Part shown: one piece after another, positions 19,085-29,258 of the stretch | How positions within the stretch are numbered: position 1 is the stretch's first letter | How the letters are laid out: every line of letters begins with the position of its first letter | From: Micromonospora sp. NBRC 110009 | GTDB taxonomy: Bacteria > Actinomycetota > Actinomycetes > Mycobacteriales > Micromonosporaceae | Reading direction: 5' to 3' | Length of the DNA stretch: 64,000 nt | Assembly: GCF_030518795.1 (NCBI RefSeq) | Contig: NZ_CP130427.1 | Coordinates: forward strand, 3,038,001 to 3,102,000 | The notes under the pieces: model-generated | The model's database searches: none | Seen by the model: only the letters and a program-made list of their open reading frames with translations | What the model was told of the DNA's origin: nothing | Program-made: the position numbers and the translations under genes

Positions 19085-19388
19085 GCCGGTCCGGTCGACG
19101 AAGGCCCGCGCGGTCTTCGCCCTCGGGCTGATCGGGGCGCTGACCGGGTTCTTTCTCGGCGGGGTGGTCCCGTCGACGATCGCCCTCACGCTCGCGAGGC
19201 AGGCCCGCCGGGAGGCGTACGCCTCGGGGGGCTTCCTCACCGGTGGGGACTGGCTGCGCCGGGGCGAGCGGCTGGCGTGGACCGGGCTGGTGCTGGCGGC
19301 CGTCGCGGTGGTGGCGGCGGTGGTGGTCGGGGTGGTCCGGCTCGCCGACGCTCCCTTCGGCCACGACTACGCCCCGAACGTCGACTGA
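19020..19388 (+). CDS. Small membrane protein, DUF4190-like
   Basis: The 122-residue protein has two membrane segments (about 30-58 and 85-110) and a short hydrophilic N-terminus. It overlaps the MFS gene by 65 nt; ATG 19020 was preferred over the ATG at 19008. The two-helix layout with LARQARR after the first segment resembles DUF4190 proteins. No function is known. It may be translated with the MFS gene, but a functional link is not shown. Confidence 0.65.
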   Translation: MTTMPGQLPVAQQGSRHPLDPEPVRSTKARAVFALGLIGALTGFFLGGVVPSTIALTLARQARREAYASGGFLTGGDWLRRGERLAWTGLVLAAVAVVAAVVVGVVRLADAPFGHDYAPNVD

Positions 19389-19494
19389 CCGGGCGGGGGA
19401 GCGGGCCGCGCCCGGCCCCGCCGGCGGGACGCGCGACGGTAGCCTTGGCCGATGTCCGCCGCGCGGCGGGCGAGCCAGTCGACAGGAGGACCCC

Positions 19495-20355
19495 GTGACG
19501 GAACCGGCCCCTCCGCCGGGAGACGACCCGACCCGGTCCGCCGCCGGGCCGGACGCGGTCGGGGGCGCGCGCGGCGCCGAGCCGGTCAGTCCGTGGGCCG
19601 GGCCCGACGAGGGGCCGAGCGCACCGCCGGAGGTCGCCACCGTGGGGTACGCCCCGCCGCCCGTCCCGCCGGCCGGCCCGTACCCGCCCGCCGGACCGTC
19701 GGCCCCGGGCGTCTTCCCGGGCCCGCCCCCGTCGCCCGGTGTCCCGGCGGGTCAGCCCGGCCCGGCCCGGCCGGGGCCGTACCCCGGATCGCACCCGGCG
19801 GCCGGCGGCGGGTGGGCGGCGCCCGGGGCGTACCCGGGGAATCCGCCGCTGGCGGGTGGCGGGTGGCCGGCTCCGGGCGGCGGCTGGGGCCCGGTGCCGC
19901 CGGCGGTGGTCGGTCCCTCGCCGGGGGCGGTGCCGCCGCCCCCGCGGGAGGCGCCCCGCCCGCCGAAGCGGGTCGACCCGGTCCCCGGCACCCCGTTCGG
20001 CGTGGTCCACCTGGACGTGCCCCCGGTGACCTCGGGGCTCGCCGTCGGGTCGCTGGTCAGCGGGATCGCCTCGATCCTGGTGTCGCTGCTGGTCCTCTGC
20101 TTCGGCGTCGCCGGGCCGGACTACGGCGGCGCCTGGGCGGCCGGGGCGTTCACCGTGCTCGGCGCGCTCGGCGGGACCGCCGCGATCGTCGCCGGCCTGC
20201 TGGCGCGGCGGCAGATCCGGCGGCCGGCGCCGCCGCCGCCGGCGGTCCGGTTCACCGGGCGGGGCCTGGCCGTGGCGGGGCTGGTCTGCGGGGTTGTCGG
20301 CCTGCTGCTCAGCCTGCTCGGGCTCGCGGTGGCGCTGGTGGTGCAGATCACCTGA
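19495..20355 (+). CDS. Proline-rich DUF4190-like membrane protein
   Basis: The 286-residue protein starts at GTG 19495, with a clear AGGAGGA at 19484-19490. Residues 1-165 are Pro/Gly/Ala-rich and probably disordered. The C-terminal 120 residues hold three membrane segments with the pattern of DUF4190, a family of unknown role common in actinomycetes. No catalytic motif is visible. It is the last gene before the rpsL leader. Confidence 0.75.
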   Translation: MTEPAPPPGDDPTRSAAGPDAVGGARGAEPVSPWAGPDEGPSAPPEVATVGYAPPPVPPAGPYPPAGPSAPGVFPGPPPSPGVPAGQPGPARPGPYPGSHPAAGGGWAAPGAYPGNPPLAGGGWPAPGGGWGPVPPAVVGPSPGAVPPPPREAPRPPKRVDPVPGTPFGVVHLDVPPVTSGLAVGSLVSGIASILVSLLVLCFGVAGPDYGGAWAAGAFTVLGALGGTAAIVAGLLARRQIRRPAPPPPAVRFTGRGLAVAGLVCGVVGLLLSLLGLAVALVVQIT

Positions 20356-20552
20356 CCGGTGGCGGCCGCCGGCGACGGGGGTGAACAGGTGCGACGCCGT
20401 CCCGGGGGCCGGTGGGGCGGGCGGAACCGGGGCCGCCCGGCCGGTAGCACGGGAAGCCGGTACACTTGTAGCCGTAGGTGCCCAGCATGGGTGGGTAGGG
20501 ACGAGACGACCGGCCGGTGGACTGCGACGCAGTTCTCCCGGACCGCTCCGTT

Positions 20553-20581
20553 TTGACCTGCGCGCCTGTGGTAGGTACTCT
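20553..20581 (+). promoter_or_regulatory. Putative promoter of rpsL-rpsG
   Basis: TTGACC at 20553-20558 and TACTCT at 20576-20581 are 17 bp apart, predicting a start near 20588 and a leader of about 300 nt. The 20356-20552 stretch before it shows no gene. Confidence 0.7.
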
Positions 20582-20591
20582 TCCTCCTTGT

Positions 20592-20609
20592 GCCCGGGCA
20601 AGCCCGGGC
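20592..20609 (+). promoter_or_regulatory. Hairpin at the 5' end of the rpsL leader
   Basis: GCCCGGG (20592-20598) pairs with CCCGGGC (20603-20609) around a CAAG tetraloop, within about 5 nt of the predicted transcript start. It may protect the 5' end or act in early elongation; function is inferred. Confidence 0.5.
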
Positions 20610-20751
20610 AATGCGTGCGTGCGTCGGAACCGGTCAGCCGGTGATCGCGCGGCGGCACGAACAAAGCCCAAGACCCGGCGTTTGAGATTTCCTGCGCCGG
20701 TGACAGAAACACCGGTACGACGTGTGAGCGGCGACACCGGGACCGTGATCT

Positions 20752-20773
20752 GGGCGACACGCCCGACCGCGGG
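20752..20773 (+). promoter_or_regulatory. Leader element shared with rpsJ, rpsL copy
   Basis: Bases 20755-20773 are identical over 19 nt to 25588-25606 in the rpsJ leader. Both copies begin with a GGGCG/CGCCC mini-hairpin and are followed a little later by GTGG-CCTG. The element lies 135 nt before the rpsL start. Confidence 0.6.
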
Positions 20774-20889
20774 TGCTGGGACCTCCGTCAGGTGGCCCTG
20801 GTTGGAATGTAGGAGAGCCGTCCATCAGGTCGGCTAACGAGCAGACGGCGCGGTCGCCTCGCAGCGGCCGAAGGGAGCGGAGAAACCCG

Positions 20890-21264
20890 GTGCCCACCAT
20901 TCAGCAGCTGGTCCGAAAGGGCCGCCAGGCCAAGACGACCAAGACCAAGACCCCGGCGCTGAAGGGGTCCCCCCAGCGGCGCGGCGTGTGCACCCGCGTG
21001 TACACCACCACCCCCAAGAAGCCGAACTCGGCGCTGCGCAAGGTCGCTCGTGTGAAGCTCAGCAGCCAGATCGAGGTGACCGCCTACATCCCGGGCGTCG
21101 GCCACAACCTGCAGGAGCACTCGATCGTGCTCGTCCGCGGCGGCCGTGTGAAGGACCTCCCCGGCGTGCGGTACAAGATCGTTCGCGGCTCGCTGGACAC
21201 CCAGGGTGTCCGCAACCGCAAGCAGGCTCGCAGCCGCTACGGCGCGAAGAAGGAGAAGAGCTGA
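20890..21264 (+). CDS. rpsL: 30S ribosomal protein S12
   Basis: The 124-residue S12 starts at GTG 20890. The streptomycin-related lysines are unchanged: TPKKPNSA (Lys43, Lys44) and GRVKDLPG (Lys88), so no common resistance allele is present. S12 monitors codon-anticodon pairing at the A site. The open frame upstream belongs to the leader. rpsG starts 2 nt after the stop region (stop 21262-21264, ATG 21266). Confidence 0.98.
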   Translation: MPTIQQLVRKGRQAKTTKTKTPALKGSPQRRGVCTRVYTTTPKKPNSALRKVARVKLSSQIEVTAYIPGVGHNLQEHSIVLVRGGRVKDLPGVRYKIVRGSLDTQGVRNRKQARSRYGAKKEKS

Positions 21265-21265
21265 C

Positions 21266-21736
21266 ATGCCGCGTAAGGGACCCGCTCCGCGGAAGCCGCT
21301 GGTCGCTGACCCGGTGTACAACTCGCCCCTGGTCACCCAGCTGGTGAACAAGATCCTGATGCGCGGCAAGCGTCAGCTCGCCGAGCGCATCGTGTACGCC
21401 GCCCTGGAGGGGTGCCGCGAGAAGAGCGGCACCGACCCGGTCGTCACGCTCAAGCGCGCGATGGACAACGTCAAGCCCACCCTCGAGGTGCGCAGCCGCC
21501 GGGTCGGTGGCGCCACCTACCAGGTGCCGGTCGAGGTTCGTCCGGCCCGCGCGACCACCCTCGGCCTGCGCTGGCTGGTGACGTACTCCAAGGCCCGTCG
21601 CGAGAAGACCATGGTCGAGCGGCTGATGAACGAGCTGCTGGACGCGAGCAACGGCCTCGGTGCCGCCGTCAAGCGGCGCGAGGACACGCACAAGATGGCC
21701 GAGTCCAACAAGGCCTTCGCGCACTACCGCTGGTAA
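21266..21736 (+). CDS. rpsG: 30S ribosomal protein S7
   Basis: The 156-residue S7 starts at ATG 21266, directly after rpsL. It has the conserved [10 protein letters not shown] start, [16 protein letters not shown], and the C-terminal [20 protein letters not shown]7 starts assembly of the 30S head and binds the 3' domain of 16S rRNA. A 12-bp hairpin follows before fusA. Confidence 0.98.
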   Translation: MPRKGPAPRKPLVADPVYNSPLVTQLVNKILMRGKRQLAERIVYAALEGCREKSGTDPVVTLKRAMDNVKPTLEVRSRRVGGATYQVPVEVRPARATTLGLRWLVTYSKARREKTMVERLMNELLDASNGLGAAVKRREDTHKMAESNKAFAHYRW

Positions 21737-21742
21737 CACCCA

Positions 21743-21771
21743 GGTTCCGGCGCCCACGAGGCGCCGGAACC
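21743..21771 (+). terminator. Hairpin between rpsG and fusA
   Basis: A perfect 12-bp stem (21743-21754 with 21760-21771) with a CACGA loop lies 7 nt after the rpsG stop and 40 nt before fusA. With so short a gap it may only attenuate read-through. Confidence 0.7.
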
Positions 21772-21811
21772 GCCACCAGTTGTGTCTAGACGACGATAAG
21801 TAGGGATTGAA

Positions 21812-23908
21812 GTGGCCGCCGCAGACGCGCTCGCCAACGTACGCAACATCGGCATCATGGCGCACATCGATGCCGGTAAGACCACGACCACCGAGCGGAT
21901 CCTGTTCTACACCGGTATCACGTACAAGATCGGTGAGGTCCACGAGGGCGCTGCCGTCATGGACTGGATGGAGCAGGAGCAGGAGCGTGGCATCACCATC
22001 ACCTCCGCTGCTACCAAGTGTGAGTGGAAGGGCCACACGATCCAGATCATCGACACGCCCGGTCACGTCGACTTCACGGTCGAGGTCGAGCGGTCGCTGC
22101 GGGTGCTGGACGGTGCGGTCGCGGTCTACGACGGTGTCGCCGGCGTGGAGCCGCAGACGGAGAACGTCTGGCGGCAGGCCGACAAGTACCACGTCCCGCG
22201 GATGTGCTTCGTCAACAAGCTCGACCGGACCGGTGCCGACTTCTTCCGCTGCGTGCAGATGATGATCGACCGGCTCAACGCCACCCCGCTGGTGCTCCAG
22301 ATCCCGATCGGGCTCGAGGGCGACCACATCGGTGTCGTCGACCTGATCGGCATGCGCGCCCTCACCTGGCGCGGGGAGACCCAGAAGGGTGAGGACTACG
22401 CGATCGAGGAGATCCCGGCCGACCTGGCCGACTCCGCGGCCGAGTGGCGCGAGAAGCTGATGGAGACCCTGGCCGACGTCGACGACTCGGTGATGGAGAA
22501 GTACCTGGAGGGCGAGGAGATCTCCGTCGAGGAGATCAAGGCCGCCATCCGCCGGGCCACCATCGCCGGCAAGGCCAACCCGGTGCTCTGCGGCTCCGCG
22601 TTCAAGAACAAGGGCGTCCAGCCGATGCTCGACGCCGTGGTCGACTTCCTGCCGTCGCCGCTGGACATCCCGGCGATCGAGGGCACCGCGACCGACGGCG
22701 AGACCCCGATGCAGCGGAAGCCGTCCACCTCGGAGCCGTTCTCCGGCCTGGCCTTCAAGATCCAGACCGACAAGCACCTCGGCAAGCTCACCTACGTCCG
22801 GGTCTACTCCGGCGTGGTCGAGTCCGGGTCCCAGGTGGTCAACTCCACCAAGGACCGCAAGGAGCGGATCGGCAAGATCTACCAGATGCACGCCAACAAG
22901 CGGGAGGAGCGCAGCTCCGCCAAGGCTGGCGACATCATCGCGGTCCAGGGTCTGAAGCAGACCACCACCGGTGACACCCTGTGCGACCCGGCGAACCCGG
23001 TCATCCTCGAGTCGATGACCTTCCCGGAGCCGGTCATCGAGGTGGCCATCGAGCCGAAGACCAAGGCCGACCAGGAGAAGCTCAGCACCGCCATCCAGCG
23101 GCTGGCCGAGGAGGACCCGACCTTCCGCGTCAAGCTCGACGAGGAGACCGGTCAGACGGTCATCTCCGGCATGGGCGAGCTGCACCTGGACATCCTGGTC
23201 GACCGGATGCGCCGCGAGTTCAACGTCGAGGCGAACATCGGTAAGCCGCAGGTGGCGTACCGCGAGACGATCCGCCGCAAGGTGGAGAAGATCGAGTACA
23301 CCCACAAGAAGCAGACCGGTGGCTCCGGCCAGTACGCCCGCGTGATCGTGAGCATCGAGCCGCTGCCGCTGGACAACGACTCGCCGACCTACGAGTTCGC
23401 GAACGCCGTCACCGGTGGCCGCATCCCCCGGGAGTTCATCCCGTCGGTGGACGCGGGCGCCCAGGACGCGATGCAGTACGGCATCCTCGCCGGCTTCCCG
23501 CTGGTGGGTGTCAAGCTGACGCTGCTGGACGGCCAGTACCACGAGGTCGACTCGTCGGAAATGGCATTCAAGATCGCCGGCTCGATGGTGATGAAGGAGG
23601 CGGCCCGCAAGGCCGACCCCGCACTGCTCGAGCCGATGATGGCCGTTGAGGTCACCACCCCTGAGGAGAACATGGGTGACGTCATCGGCGACCTCAACTC
23701 CCGGCGGGGCATCATCCAGGCGATGGAGGAGCGCAGCGGCGCCCGCATCGTCCGGGCCCTGGTGCCGCTCTCGGAGATGTTCGGCTACGTCGGCGACCTG
23801 CGGTCGAAGACCCAGGGCCGGGCTAGCTACAGCATGCAGTTCGACTCCTACGCCGAGGTTCCGCAGAGCGTGGCGAAGGAGATCATCGCCAAGGCGACCG
23901 GTGAGTGA
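21812..23908 (+). CDS. fusA: Elongation factor G
   Basis: The 698-residue GTPase starts at GTG 21812. The G domain has G1 AHIDAGKT (17-24), the switch-II DTPGHVD (81-87) and G4 NKLD (135-138). The C-terminal EF-G domains IV and V are complete. EF-G translocates tRNAs and mRNA and aids ribosome recycling. The position after rpsLG is the classical str operon. A separate terminator and a 227-nt gap before tuf suggest that tuf also has its own promoter. Confidence 0.98.
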   Translation: MAAADALANVRNIGIMAHIDAGKTTTTERILFYTGITYKIGEVHEGAAVMDWMEQEQERGITITSAATKCEWKGHTIQIIDTPGHVDFTVEVERSLRVLDGAVAVYDGVAGVEPQTENVWRQADKYHVPRMCFVNKLDRTGADFFRCVQMMIDRLNATPLVLQIPIGLEGDHIGVVDLIGMRALTWRGETQKGEDYAIEEIPADLADSAAEWREKLMETLADVDDSVMEKYLEGEEISVEEIKAAIRRATIAGKANPVLCGSAFKNKGVQPMLDAVVDFLPSPLDIPAIEGTATDGETPMQRKPSTSEPFSGLAFKIQTDKHLGKLTYVRVYSGVVESGSQVVNSTKDRKERIGKIYQMHANKREERSSAKAGDIIAVQGLKQTTTGDTLCDPANPVILESMTFPEPVIEVAIEPKTKADQEKLSTAIQRLAEEDPTFRVKLDEETGQTVISGMGELHLDILVDRMRREFNVEANIGKPQVAYRETIRRKVEKIEYTHKKQTGGSGQYARVIVSIEPLPLDNDSPTYEFANAVTGGRIPREFIPSVDAGAQDAMQYGILAGFPLVGVKLTLLDGQYHEVDSSEMAFKIAGSMVMKEAARKADPALLEPMMAVEVTTPEENMGDVIGDLNSRRGIIQAMEERSGARIVRALVPLSEMFGYVGDLRSKTQGRASYSMQFDSYAEVPQSVAKEIIAKATGE

Positions 23909-23941
23909 CGCTCACCTGAGCTGATCCGATGATTCGGGGCC

Positions 23942-23974
23942 GGTCGCGGGAGGGTTTTCTTCCCGCCCGCGACC
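23942..23974 (+). terminator. Hairpin terminator between fusA and tuf
   Basis: A 13-bp stem (23942-23954 with 23962-23974, one A-G mismatch) with a TTTTCTT loop lies 34 nt after the fusA stop. Confidence 0.75.
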
Positions 23975-24135
23975 ACCTCGGTCGGGTTGTGTGAATCCGG
24001 GCCTGTAGGCTTCATCGCCGCAGAACCCACAAAGGCTCTCCGGCCGTCAAGGTCGGAAAGGCTGTCGACAGAGTCCTAAGCGCCGACCCGGCGCACCGGG
24101 GCGAACGAACCAAGAAAGTCCACAGGAGGACACCA

Positions 24136-25329
24136 GTGGCGAAGGCGAAGTTCGAGCGGACTAAGCCGCACGTCAACATCGGCACCATTGGTCACATCGA
24201 CCACGGTAAGACGACGCTGACGGCGGCCATCACCAAGGTCCTGCACGACCAGTTCCCGGACCTCAACCCGTACACGCCGTTCGACGAGATCGACAAGGCG
24301 CCGGAGGAGAAGGCCCGCGGCATCACGATCTCGATCGCGCACGTCGAGTACCAGACCGAGGCGCGTCACTACGCGCACGTCGACTGCCCCGGTCACGCCG
24401 ACTACATCAAGAACATGATCACCGGTGCCGCCCAGATGGACGGCGCGATCCTGGTGGTGGCGGCGACCGACGGCCCGATGCCGCAGACCCGCGAGCACGT
24501 GCTGCTGGCCCGTCAGGTCGGCGTGCCGTACATCGTCGTGGCGCTCAACAAGAGCGACATGGTCGACGACGAGGAGCTCCTGGAGCTCGTCGAGCTCGAG
24601 GTCCGCGAGCTGCTCTCGTCGCAGGAGTACCCGGGTGACGACCTGCCGGTCGTCCGGGTCTCGGCGCTGAAGGCCCTCGAGGGCGACCCGGAGTGGACCG
24701 GGAAGCTCATGGACCTGATGAACGCCGTCGACACCGCGATCCCGCAGCCGGAGCGCGAGACTGAGAAGCCGTTCCTCATGCCGATCGAGGACGTCTTCAC
24801 GATCACCGGCCGCGGCACCGTGGTCACCGGTCGCGCCGAGCGCGGCATCCTCAAGCCGAACGAGGAGGTGGAGATCGTCGGCATCCGCGAGAAGTCGATG
24901 AAGACCACCTGCACCGGCATCGAGATGTTCCGCAAGCTGCTCGACGAGGCCCGCGCGGGTGAGAACGTCGGTCTGCTGCTGCGCGGCATCAAGCGCGAGG
25001 ACGTCGAGCGCGGCATGGTCGTCATCAAGCCGGGCACCACGACCCCGCACACCGAGTTCGAGGCGACGGTCTACATCCTCTCCAAGGAGGAGGGCGGCCG
25101 GCACACCCCGTTCTTCCAGAACTACCGTCCGCAGTTCTACTTCCGGACCACGGACGTCACCGGTGTCGTCACCCTTCCCGAGGGCACCGAGATGGTCATG
25201 CCGGGCGACAACACCACGATGACCGTGAAGCTGATCCAGCCCATCGCGATGGAGGAGAACCTCAAGTTCGCGATCCGGGAGGGTGGCCGTACGGTCGGCG
25301 CGGGTCGCGTCACCAAGATCATCAAGTGA
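24136..25329 (+). CDS. tuf: Elongation factor Tu
   Basis: The 397-residue EF-Tu starts at GTG 24136. GTP-binding motifs are GHIDHGKT (19-26), DCPGH (83-87) and NKSD (138-141); domains 2 and 3 follow in full. It delivers aminoacyl-tRNA to the ribosome. AGGAGG is 8-13 nt upstream. It stands between the str and S10 blocks with sizeable leaders on both sides. No second tuf is seen in this window. Confidence 0.99.
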   Translation: MAKAKFERTKPHVNIGTIGHIDHGKTTLTAAITKVLHDQFPDLNPYTPFDEIDKAPEEKARGITISIAHVEYQTEARHYAHVDCPGHADYIKNMITGAAQMDGAILVVAATDGPMPQTREHVLLARQVGVPYIVVALNKSDMVDDEELLELVELEVRELLSSQEYPGDDLPVVRVSALKALEGDPEWTGKLMDLMNAVDTAIPQPERETEKPFLMPIEDVFTITGRGTVVTGRAERGILKPNEEVEIVGIREKSMKTTCTGIEMFRKLLDEARAGENVGLLLRGIKREDVERGMVVIKPGTTTPHTEFEATVYILSKEEGGRHTPFFQNYRPQFYFRTTDVTGVVTLPEGTEMVMPGDNTTMTVKLIQPIAMEENLKFAIREGGRTVGAGRVTKIIK

Positions 25330-25452
25330 GCTGGGTAACCCCGATTAGCGTTGCCGTGCGGTAGTACGGCATACTGGTCAGGTTGCGTAACGACGGTTAG
25401 TCGCCTGCGTCCGGTGCATGCTGGACCTCCGGGCCGACCAACAGTCGCGCGT

Positions 25453-25487
25453 AGGGTGGTTGATCGCCCCTGGCGGTCAACCACCCT
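25453..25487 (+). terminator. 16-bp hairpin between tuf and rpsJ
   Basis: AGGGTGGTTGA (25453-25463) pairs with TCAACCACCCT (25477-25487); an inner helix extends it to 16 bp with one T-G pair. It lies 124 nt after the tuf stop and could end the tuf transcript or act in the rpsJ leader. I see no convincing promoter in this 355-nt gap. Confidence 0.65.
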
Positions 25488-25582
25488 CGCAGGGCGTCCA
25501 GGTCGCGGTAACGCGATCGGCGCCATGACCCACCGCGTGGTCAGAGAATCGCTCCGGAGCCTCGGGGCGGAGCCTGGTCCAC

Positions 25583-25612
25583 GGGCGCGACACGCCCGAC
25601 CGCGGGGGTCGG
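25583..25612 (+). promoter_or_regulatory. Leader element shared with rpsL, rpsJ copy
   Basis: Bases 25588-25606 match 20755-20773 exactly (19 nt). Here a GGGCG/CGCCC mini-hairpin (25583-25587 with its partner ending at 25597) competes with a second helix, CCGACC (25596-25601) with GGTCGG (25607-25612). The element ends 73 nt before the rpsJ start. Confidence 0.6.
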
Positions 25613-25684
25613 CGAAGTGGGCCTGTGCCAGCCGGTACAGGCGCCCGCAACACAGCGGCATCGAGAGAAGGAACAGAAGCCACC

Positions 25685-25993
25685 ATGGCGGGACAGAAGA
25701 TCCGCATCCGGCTCAAGGCCTATGACCACGAGGTCGTCGACTCCTCGGCTCGGAAGATCGTCGAGACGGTGACGCGTACCGGGGCGCAGGTCGCTGGCCC
25801 GGTGCCGCTGCCCACGGAGATCAACCGTTTCTGCGTTATCCGCTCGCCGCACAAGTACAAGGACTCGCGCGAGCACTTCGAGATGCGCACGCACAAGCGG
25901 CTGATCGACATCATCGACCCGACCCCGAAGACGGTCGACTCGCTCATGCGCCTCGACCTGCCGGCTGGCGTCGACATCGAGATCAAGCTGTAG
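25685..25993 (+). CDS. rpsJ: 30S ribosomal protein S10
   Basis: The 102-residue S10 starts at ATG 25685, matching the usual [16 protein letters not shown] start; the open frame upstream is leader. S10 is part of the 30S head and also NusE, the partner of NusG and NusB in antitermination. It is the first gene of the S10 operon; rplC follows after 11 nt. Confidence 0.98.
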
Positions 25994-26004
25994 GGACCGG
26001 ACAA

Positions 26005-26670
26005 ATGGACAGGCAAGTCAAGGGGATCCTGGGCGCAAAGCTCGGCATGACCCAGGTCTGGGACAACAACAAGGTTGTCCCGGTGACCGTGGTTCAGGCC
26101 GGCCCGTGCGTCATCAGCCAGGTTCGTAGCGCCGAGAAGGACGGTTACTCCGCGGTCCAGCTGGCGTACGGCACGATCGACCCGCGCAAGGTGAAGAAGC
26201 CGATCGGCGGGCACTACGCGAAGGCGGACGTCGCGCCGCGCCGGCACATCGTCGAGCTGCGCACCGTGGACGCCGCGGACTACTCGCTGGGCCAGGAGGT
26301 CACGGTCGAGGAGTTCCCCGCCGGCGTGACCATCGACGTGACCGGCAAGACCAAGGGCAAGGGTTACGCCGGCCCGATGAAGCGGCACGGCTTCCACGGT
26401 CTGCGCGCCAGCCACGGTGTCGAGCGCAAGCACCGCTCGCCGGGCTCCATCGGCGCCTGCGCGACCCCGGGTCGCGTCTTCAAGGGCACCCGGATGGCCG
26501 GTCGCATGGGTGGCGTGCGCTACACCGTGCAGAACCTCACGGTGCAGGCGATCGACACCGAGAACAACCTCCTGCTCGTCCGCGGCGCCATCCCCGGCCC
26601 GAAGGGCGCGCTGGTCCTGGTCCGTTCCGCGGCCAAGACCAAGGTGAAGAAGGGCGGTGCGGCCAAGTGA
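26005..26670 (+). CDS. rplC: 50S ribosomal protein L3
   Basis: The 221-residue L3 begins [19 protein letters not shown] and contains the loop that reaches the peptidyl-transferase centre ([20 protein letters not shown] region). L3 is an early assembly protein of the 50S subunit. Its stop overlaps the rplD start. Confidence 0.98.
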   Translation: MDRQVKGILGAKLGMTQVWDNNKVVPVTVVQAGPCVISQVRSAEKDGYSAVQLAYGTIDPRKVKKPIGGHYAKADVAPRRHIVELRTVDAADYSLGQEVTVEEFPAGVTIDVTGKTKGKGYAGPMKRHGFHGLRASHGVERKHRSPGSIGACATPGRVFKGTRMAGRMGGVRYTVQNLTVQAIDTENNLLLVRGAIPGPKGALVLVRSAAKTKVKKGGAAK

Positions 26671-27317
26671 CCACCGTTGACGTCCGCAACGTCGAAGGCG
26701 CCAAGAGCGGCTCCGTCGAGCTGCCGGCCGACATCTTCGACGTCCAGGCCAACATCGCGCTGATGCACCAGGTCGTGGTGGCTCAGCTCGCGGCGGCCCG
26801 GCAGGGCACGCACAAGGCCAAGAGCCGCGGCGAGGTCTCCGGCGGAGGCAGGAAGCCGTACAAGCAGAAGGGCACCGGTCGTGCCCGCCAGGGCTCGACC
26901 CGCGCGCCGCAGTTCGCCGGCGGTGGCGTGGTCCACGGCCCGGTGCCGCGCGACTACAGCCAGCGCACCCCGAAGAAGATGAAGGCCGCCGCCCTGCGTG
27001 GCGCCCTCTCCGACCGGGCCCGCGCCGGCCAGGTGCACGTCGTCGAGGCGTTCGTCTCGGGCGAGAAGCCGTCGACCAAGGCCGCGCTGGCCACGCTGGC
27101 GAAGCTGACCGAGGCCCGTCGGGTCCTGGTCGTGCTGAGCAGCACCGACGAGCTGAACTGGGTGTCGCTGCGCAACGAGCCGCGGGTGCACCTGATCGAG
27201 GCCGGCCAGCTCAACACGTACGACGTGCTGGTGGCCGACGACGTGGTCTTCACCAAGGAGGCCCTGGACGAGTTCCTGGGCGTTCCCGCCGAGACCACCG
27301 AGGAGGGTGGCAAGTGA
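26667..27317 (+). CDS. rplD: 50S ribosomal protein L4
   Basis: The 216-residue L4 starts at a GTG overlapping the rplC stop (GTGA). The extended loop with [17 protein letters not shown] lines the exit tunnel. E. coli L4 represses its S10 operon; no E. coli-like attenuator is visible here. It overlaps rplW by 4 nt. Confidence 0.98.
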   Translation: MTTVDVRNVEGAKSGSVELPADIFDVQANIALMHQVVVAQLAAARQGTHKAKSRGEVSGGGRKPYKQKGTGRARQGSTRAPQFAGGGVVHGPVPRDYSQRTPKKMKAAALRGALSDRARAGQVHVVEAFVSGEKPSTKAALATLAKLTEARRVLVVLSSTDELNWVSLRNEPRVHLIEAGQLNTYDVLVADDVVFTKEALDEFLGVPAETTEEGGK

Positions 27318-27616
27318 GCACGATTGCCGATCCGCGCGACATCATCGTCGCTCCGGTCGTCTCGGAGAAGAGCTACAGCGAGCTGAACCGCAACTGGTAC
27401 ACCTTCCTGGTGCACCCGGACGCCAACAAGACCGAGATCAAGATCGCTATCCAGCAGATCTTCAACGTCCGCGTCCTGACGGTCAACACGCTCAACCGCG
27501 AGGGCAAGCGCAAGCGCACCAAGACCGGCTTCGGTCAGCGCAAGGCCACCAAGCGGGCGATCGTGAAGCTGGCTGACGGTGACCGTATCGAGGCCTTCGG
27601 CGGCCCGGTCAGCTGA
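27314..27616 (+). CDS. rplW: 50S ribosomal protein L23
   Basis: The 100-residue L23 starts at GTG 27314, overlapping rplD. It has the [20 protein letters not shown] core. L23 sits at the tunnel exit and docks trigger factor and SRP. rplB follows after 12 nt. Confidence 0.97.
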   Translation: MSTIADPRDIIVAPVVSEKSYSELNRNWYTFLVHPDANKTEIKIAIQQIFNVRVLTVNTLNREGKRKRTKTGFGQRKATKRAIVKLADGDRIEAFGGPVS

Positions 27617-27628
27617 GGGGTGTAGACA

Positions 27629-28468
27629 ATGGCTATCCGTAAGTACAAGCCGACGACGCCGGGCCGGCGTGGCTCGAGCGTGGCCGACTTCGCCGAGATC
27701 ACCCGGTCGACGCCCGAGAAGTCGCTGCTGGCTCCGCTGCCGAAGAAGGGCGGACGCAACGCCCACGGCCGGATCACCACGCGGCACCACGGTGGCGGCC
27801 ACAAGCGGCAGTACCGTCTGATCGACTTCAAGCGGGTCGACAAGGACGGCGTGCCGGCGAAGGTCGCCCACATCGAGTACGACCCGAACCGCACCGCGCG
27901 CATCGCGCTGCTGCACTACGCCGACGGCGAGAAGCGCTACATCATCGCGCCGAAGGACCTGAAGCAGGGCGACACGGTGGAGTCGGGCCCGGGCGCCGAC
28001 ATCAAGCCGGGCAACAACCTGCCGCTGCGCAACATCCCGGTCGGTACCACCATCCACAACGTGGAGCTGCGTCCGGGCGGCGGCGCCAAGCTGGCCCGCT
28101 CGGCCGGCGTCGGCATCCAGCTGCTCGGCCGGGAGGGCGCCTACGCGACCCTTCGCATGCCGTCCGGTGAGATCCGGCGCGTCGACGTCCGCTGCCGCGC
28201 CAGCGTCGGTGAGATCGGCAACGCCGACCAGTCGAACATCAACTGGGGTAAGGCCGGCCGGATGCGGTGGAAGGGCAAGCGCCCGACCGTCCGTGGTGTC
28301 GCCATGAACCCGGTCGACCACCCGCATGGTGGTGGTGAGGGTAAGACCTCCGGTGGTCGCCACCCGGTCAACCCGCAGGGTAAGCCCGAGGGCCGCACCC
28401 GTCGTAAGGGCCAGCCGAGCGACCGGCTGATCGTCCGCCGCCGCTACGCCACGCGTAAGCGCGGCTGA
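27629..28468 (+). CDS. rplB: 50S ribosomal protein L2
   Basis: The 279-residue L2 has the complete C-terminal region near the peptidyl-transferase centre, including [14 protein letters not shown] with its conserved histidine. L2 is needed for subunit association and peptidyl transfer. rpsS follows after 12 nt. Confidence 0.99.
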   Translation: MAIRKYKPTTPGRRGSSVADFAEITRSTPEKSLLAPLPKKGGRNAHGRITTRHHGGGHKRQYRLIDFKRVDKDGVPAKVAHIEYDPNRTARIALLHYADGEKRYIIAPKDLKQGDTVESGPGADIKPGNNLPLRNIPVGTTIHNVELRPGGGAKLARSAGVGIQLLGREGAYATLRMPSGEIRRVDVRCRASVGEIGNADQSNINWGKAGRMRWKGKRPTVRGVAMNPVDHPHGGGEGKTSGGRHPVNPQGKPEGRTRRKGQPSDRLIVRRRYATRKRG

Positions 28469-28480
28469 GGGAGATAAGAC

Positions 28481-28762
28481 ATGCCTCGCAGCCTGAAGAA
28501 GGGCCCGTTCGTCGACGACCACCTGCTCAAGAAGGTGGAGACGCAGAACGACAAGGGCTCGAAGAACGTCATCAAGACCTGGTCGCGGCGCTCGACGATC
28601 ATCCCGGAGATGCTGGGTCACACGATCGCCGTGCACGACGGACGCAAGCACGTCCCGGTCTTCGTGACCGAGGCCATGGTCGGGCACAAGCTCGGCGAGT
28701 TCGCGCTGACCCGCACGTTCAAGGGTCACGAGAAGGACGACCGGAAGAGCCGCCGGCGCTGA
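28481..28762 (+). CDS. rpsS: 30S ribosomal protein S19
   Basis: The 93-residue S19 begins [19 protein letters not shown] and contains [19 protein letters not shown]. It binds the 16S rRNA 3' domain together with S13 in the 30S head. rplV starts 40 nt downstream after a short spacer. Confidence 0.98.
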   Translation: MPRSLKKGPFVDDHLLKKVETQNDKGSKNVIKTWSRRSTIIPEMLGHTIAVHDGRKHVPVFVTEAMVGHKLGEFALTRTFKGHEKDDRKSRRR

Positions 28763-28802
28763 CGCCGCGGGCATACGGATAGAGGAACAAGGGGTTACAG
28801 CG

Positions 28803-29258
28803 ATGCCAGGAAAGGGCGACGCTCCGGTGCTTCCGGGCGCGCGGGCGGTTGCGCGGCACGTGCGCATCTCGCCGATGAAGGCGCGCCGGGTGGTCAACCT
28901 CGTCCGCGGCCTGCCCGCGAAGGAGGCGCTCACGGTGCTGCAGTTCGCGCCGCAGGCTGCGAGCGAGCAGGTGTACAAGGTGCTCGCGAGCGCGATCGCC
29001 AACGCGGAGAACAACGAGCGGCTGGACCCCGACGCGCTGCTCGTCAGCGAGGCGTTCGTCGACGAGGGCCCGACGATGAAGCGGTTCCGGCCGCGGGCGC
29101 AGGGCCGGGCGTACCGGATCCGCAAGCGGACCTGCCACATCACCGTGGCGGTCGAGGCGGTCGCGCCGGCCACGCCGAAGAAGTCGGCGAAGAAGGCCGC
29201 CCCGGCCAAGCAGGCCGAGGCCGCCGAGGGGCAGAGCACGACGGAAGGTGCCGAGTAA
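28803..29258 (+). CDS. rplV: 50S ribosomal protein L22
   Basis: The 151-residue L22 has the usual core ([36 protein letters not shown]) plus about 35 extra residues rich in Lys, Ala and Glu at the C-terminus. The L22 hairpin lines the exit tunnel near the macrolide site. The extension is common in actinobacteria. Its stop overlaps the rpsC ATG (TAATG). Confidence 0.97.
   Translation: MPGKGDAPVLPGARAVARHVRISPMKARRVVNLVRGLPAKEALTVLQFAPQAASEQVYKVLASAIANAENNERLDPDALLVSEAFVDEGPTMKRFRPRAQGRAYRIRKRTCHITVAVEAVAPATPKKSAKKAAPAKQAEAAEGQSTTEGAE

Noticed and set aside
20692..20721. A second promoter in the rpsL leader (TTGAGA-18-TACGAC)
   Set aside because: The match is weaker than TTGACC-17-TACTCT upstream, and one promoter explains the leader.
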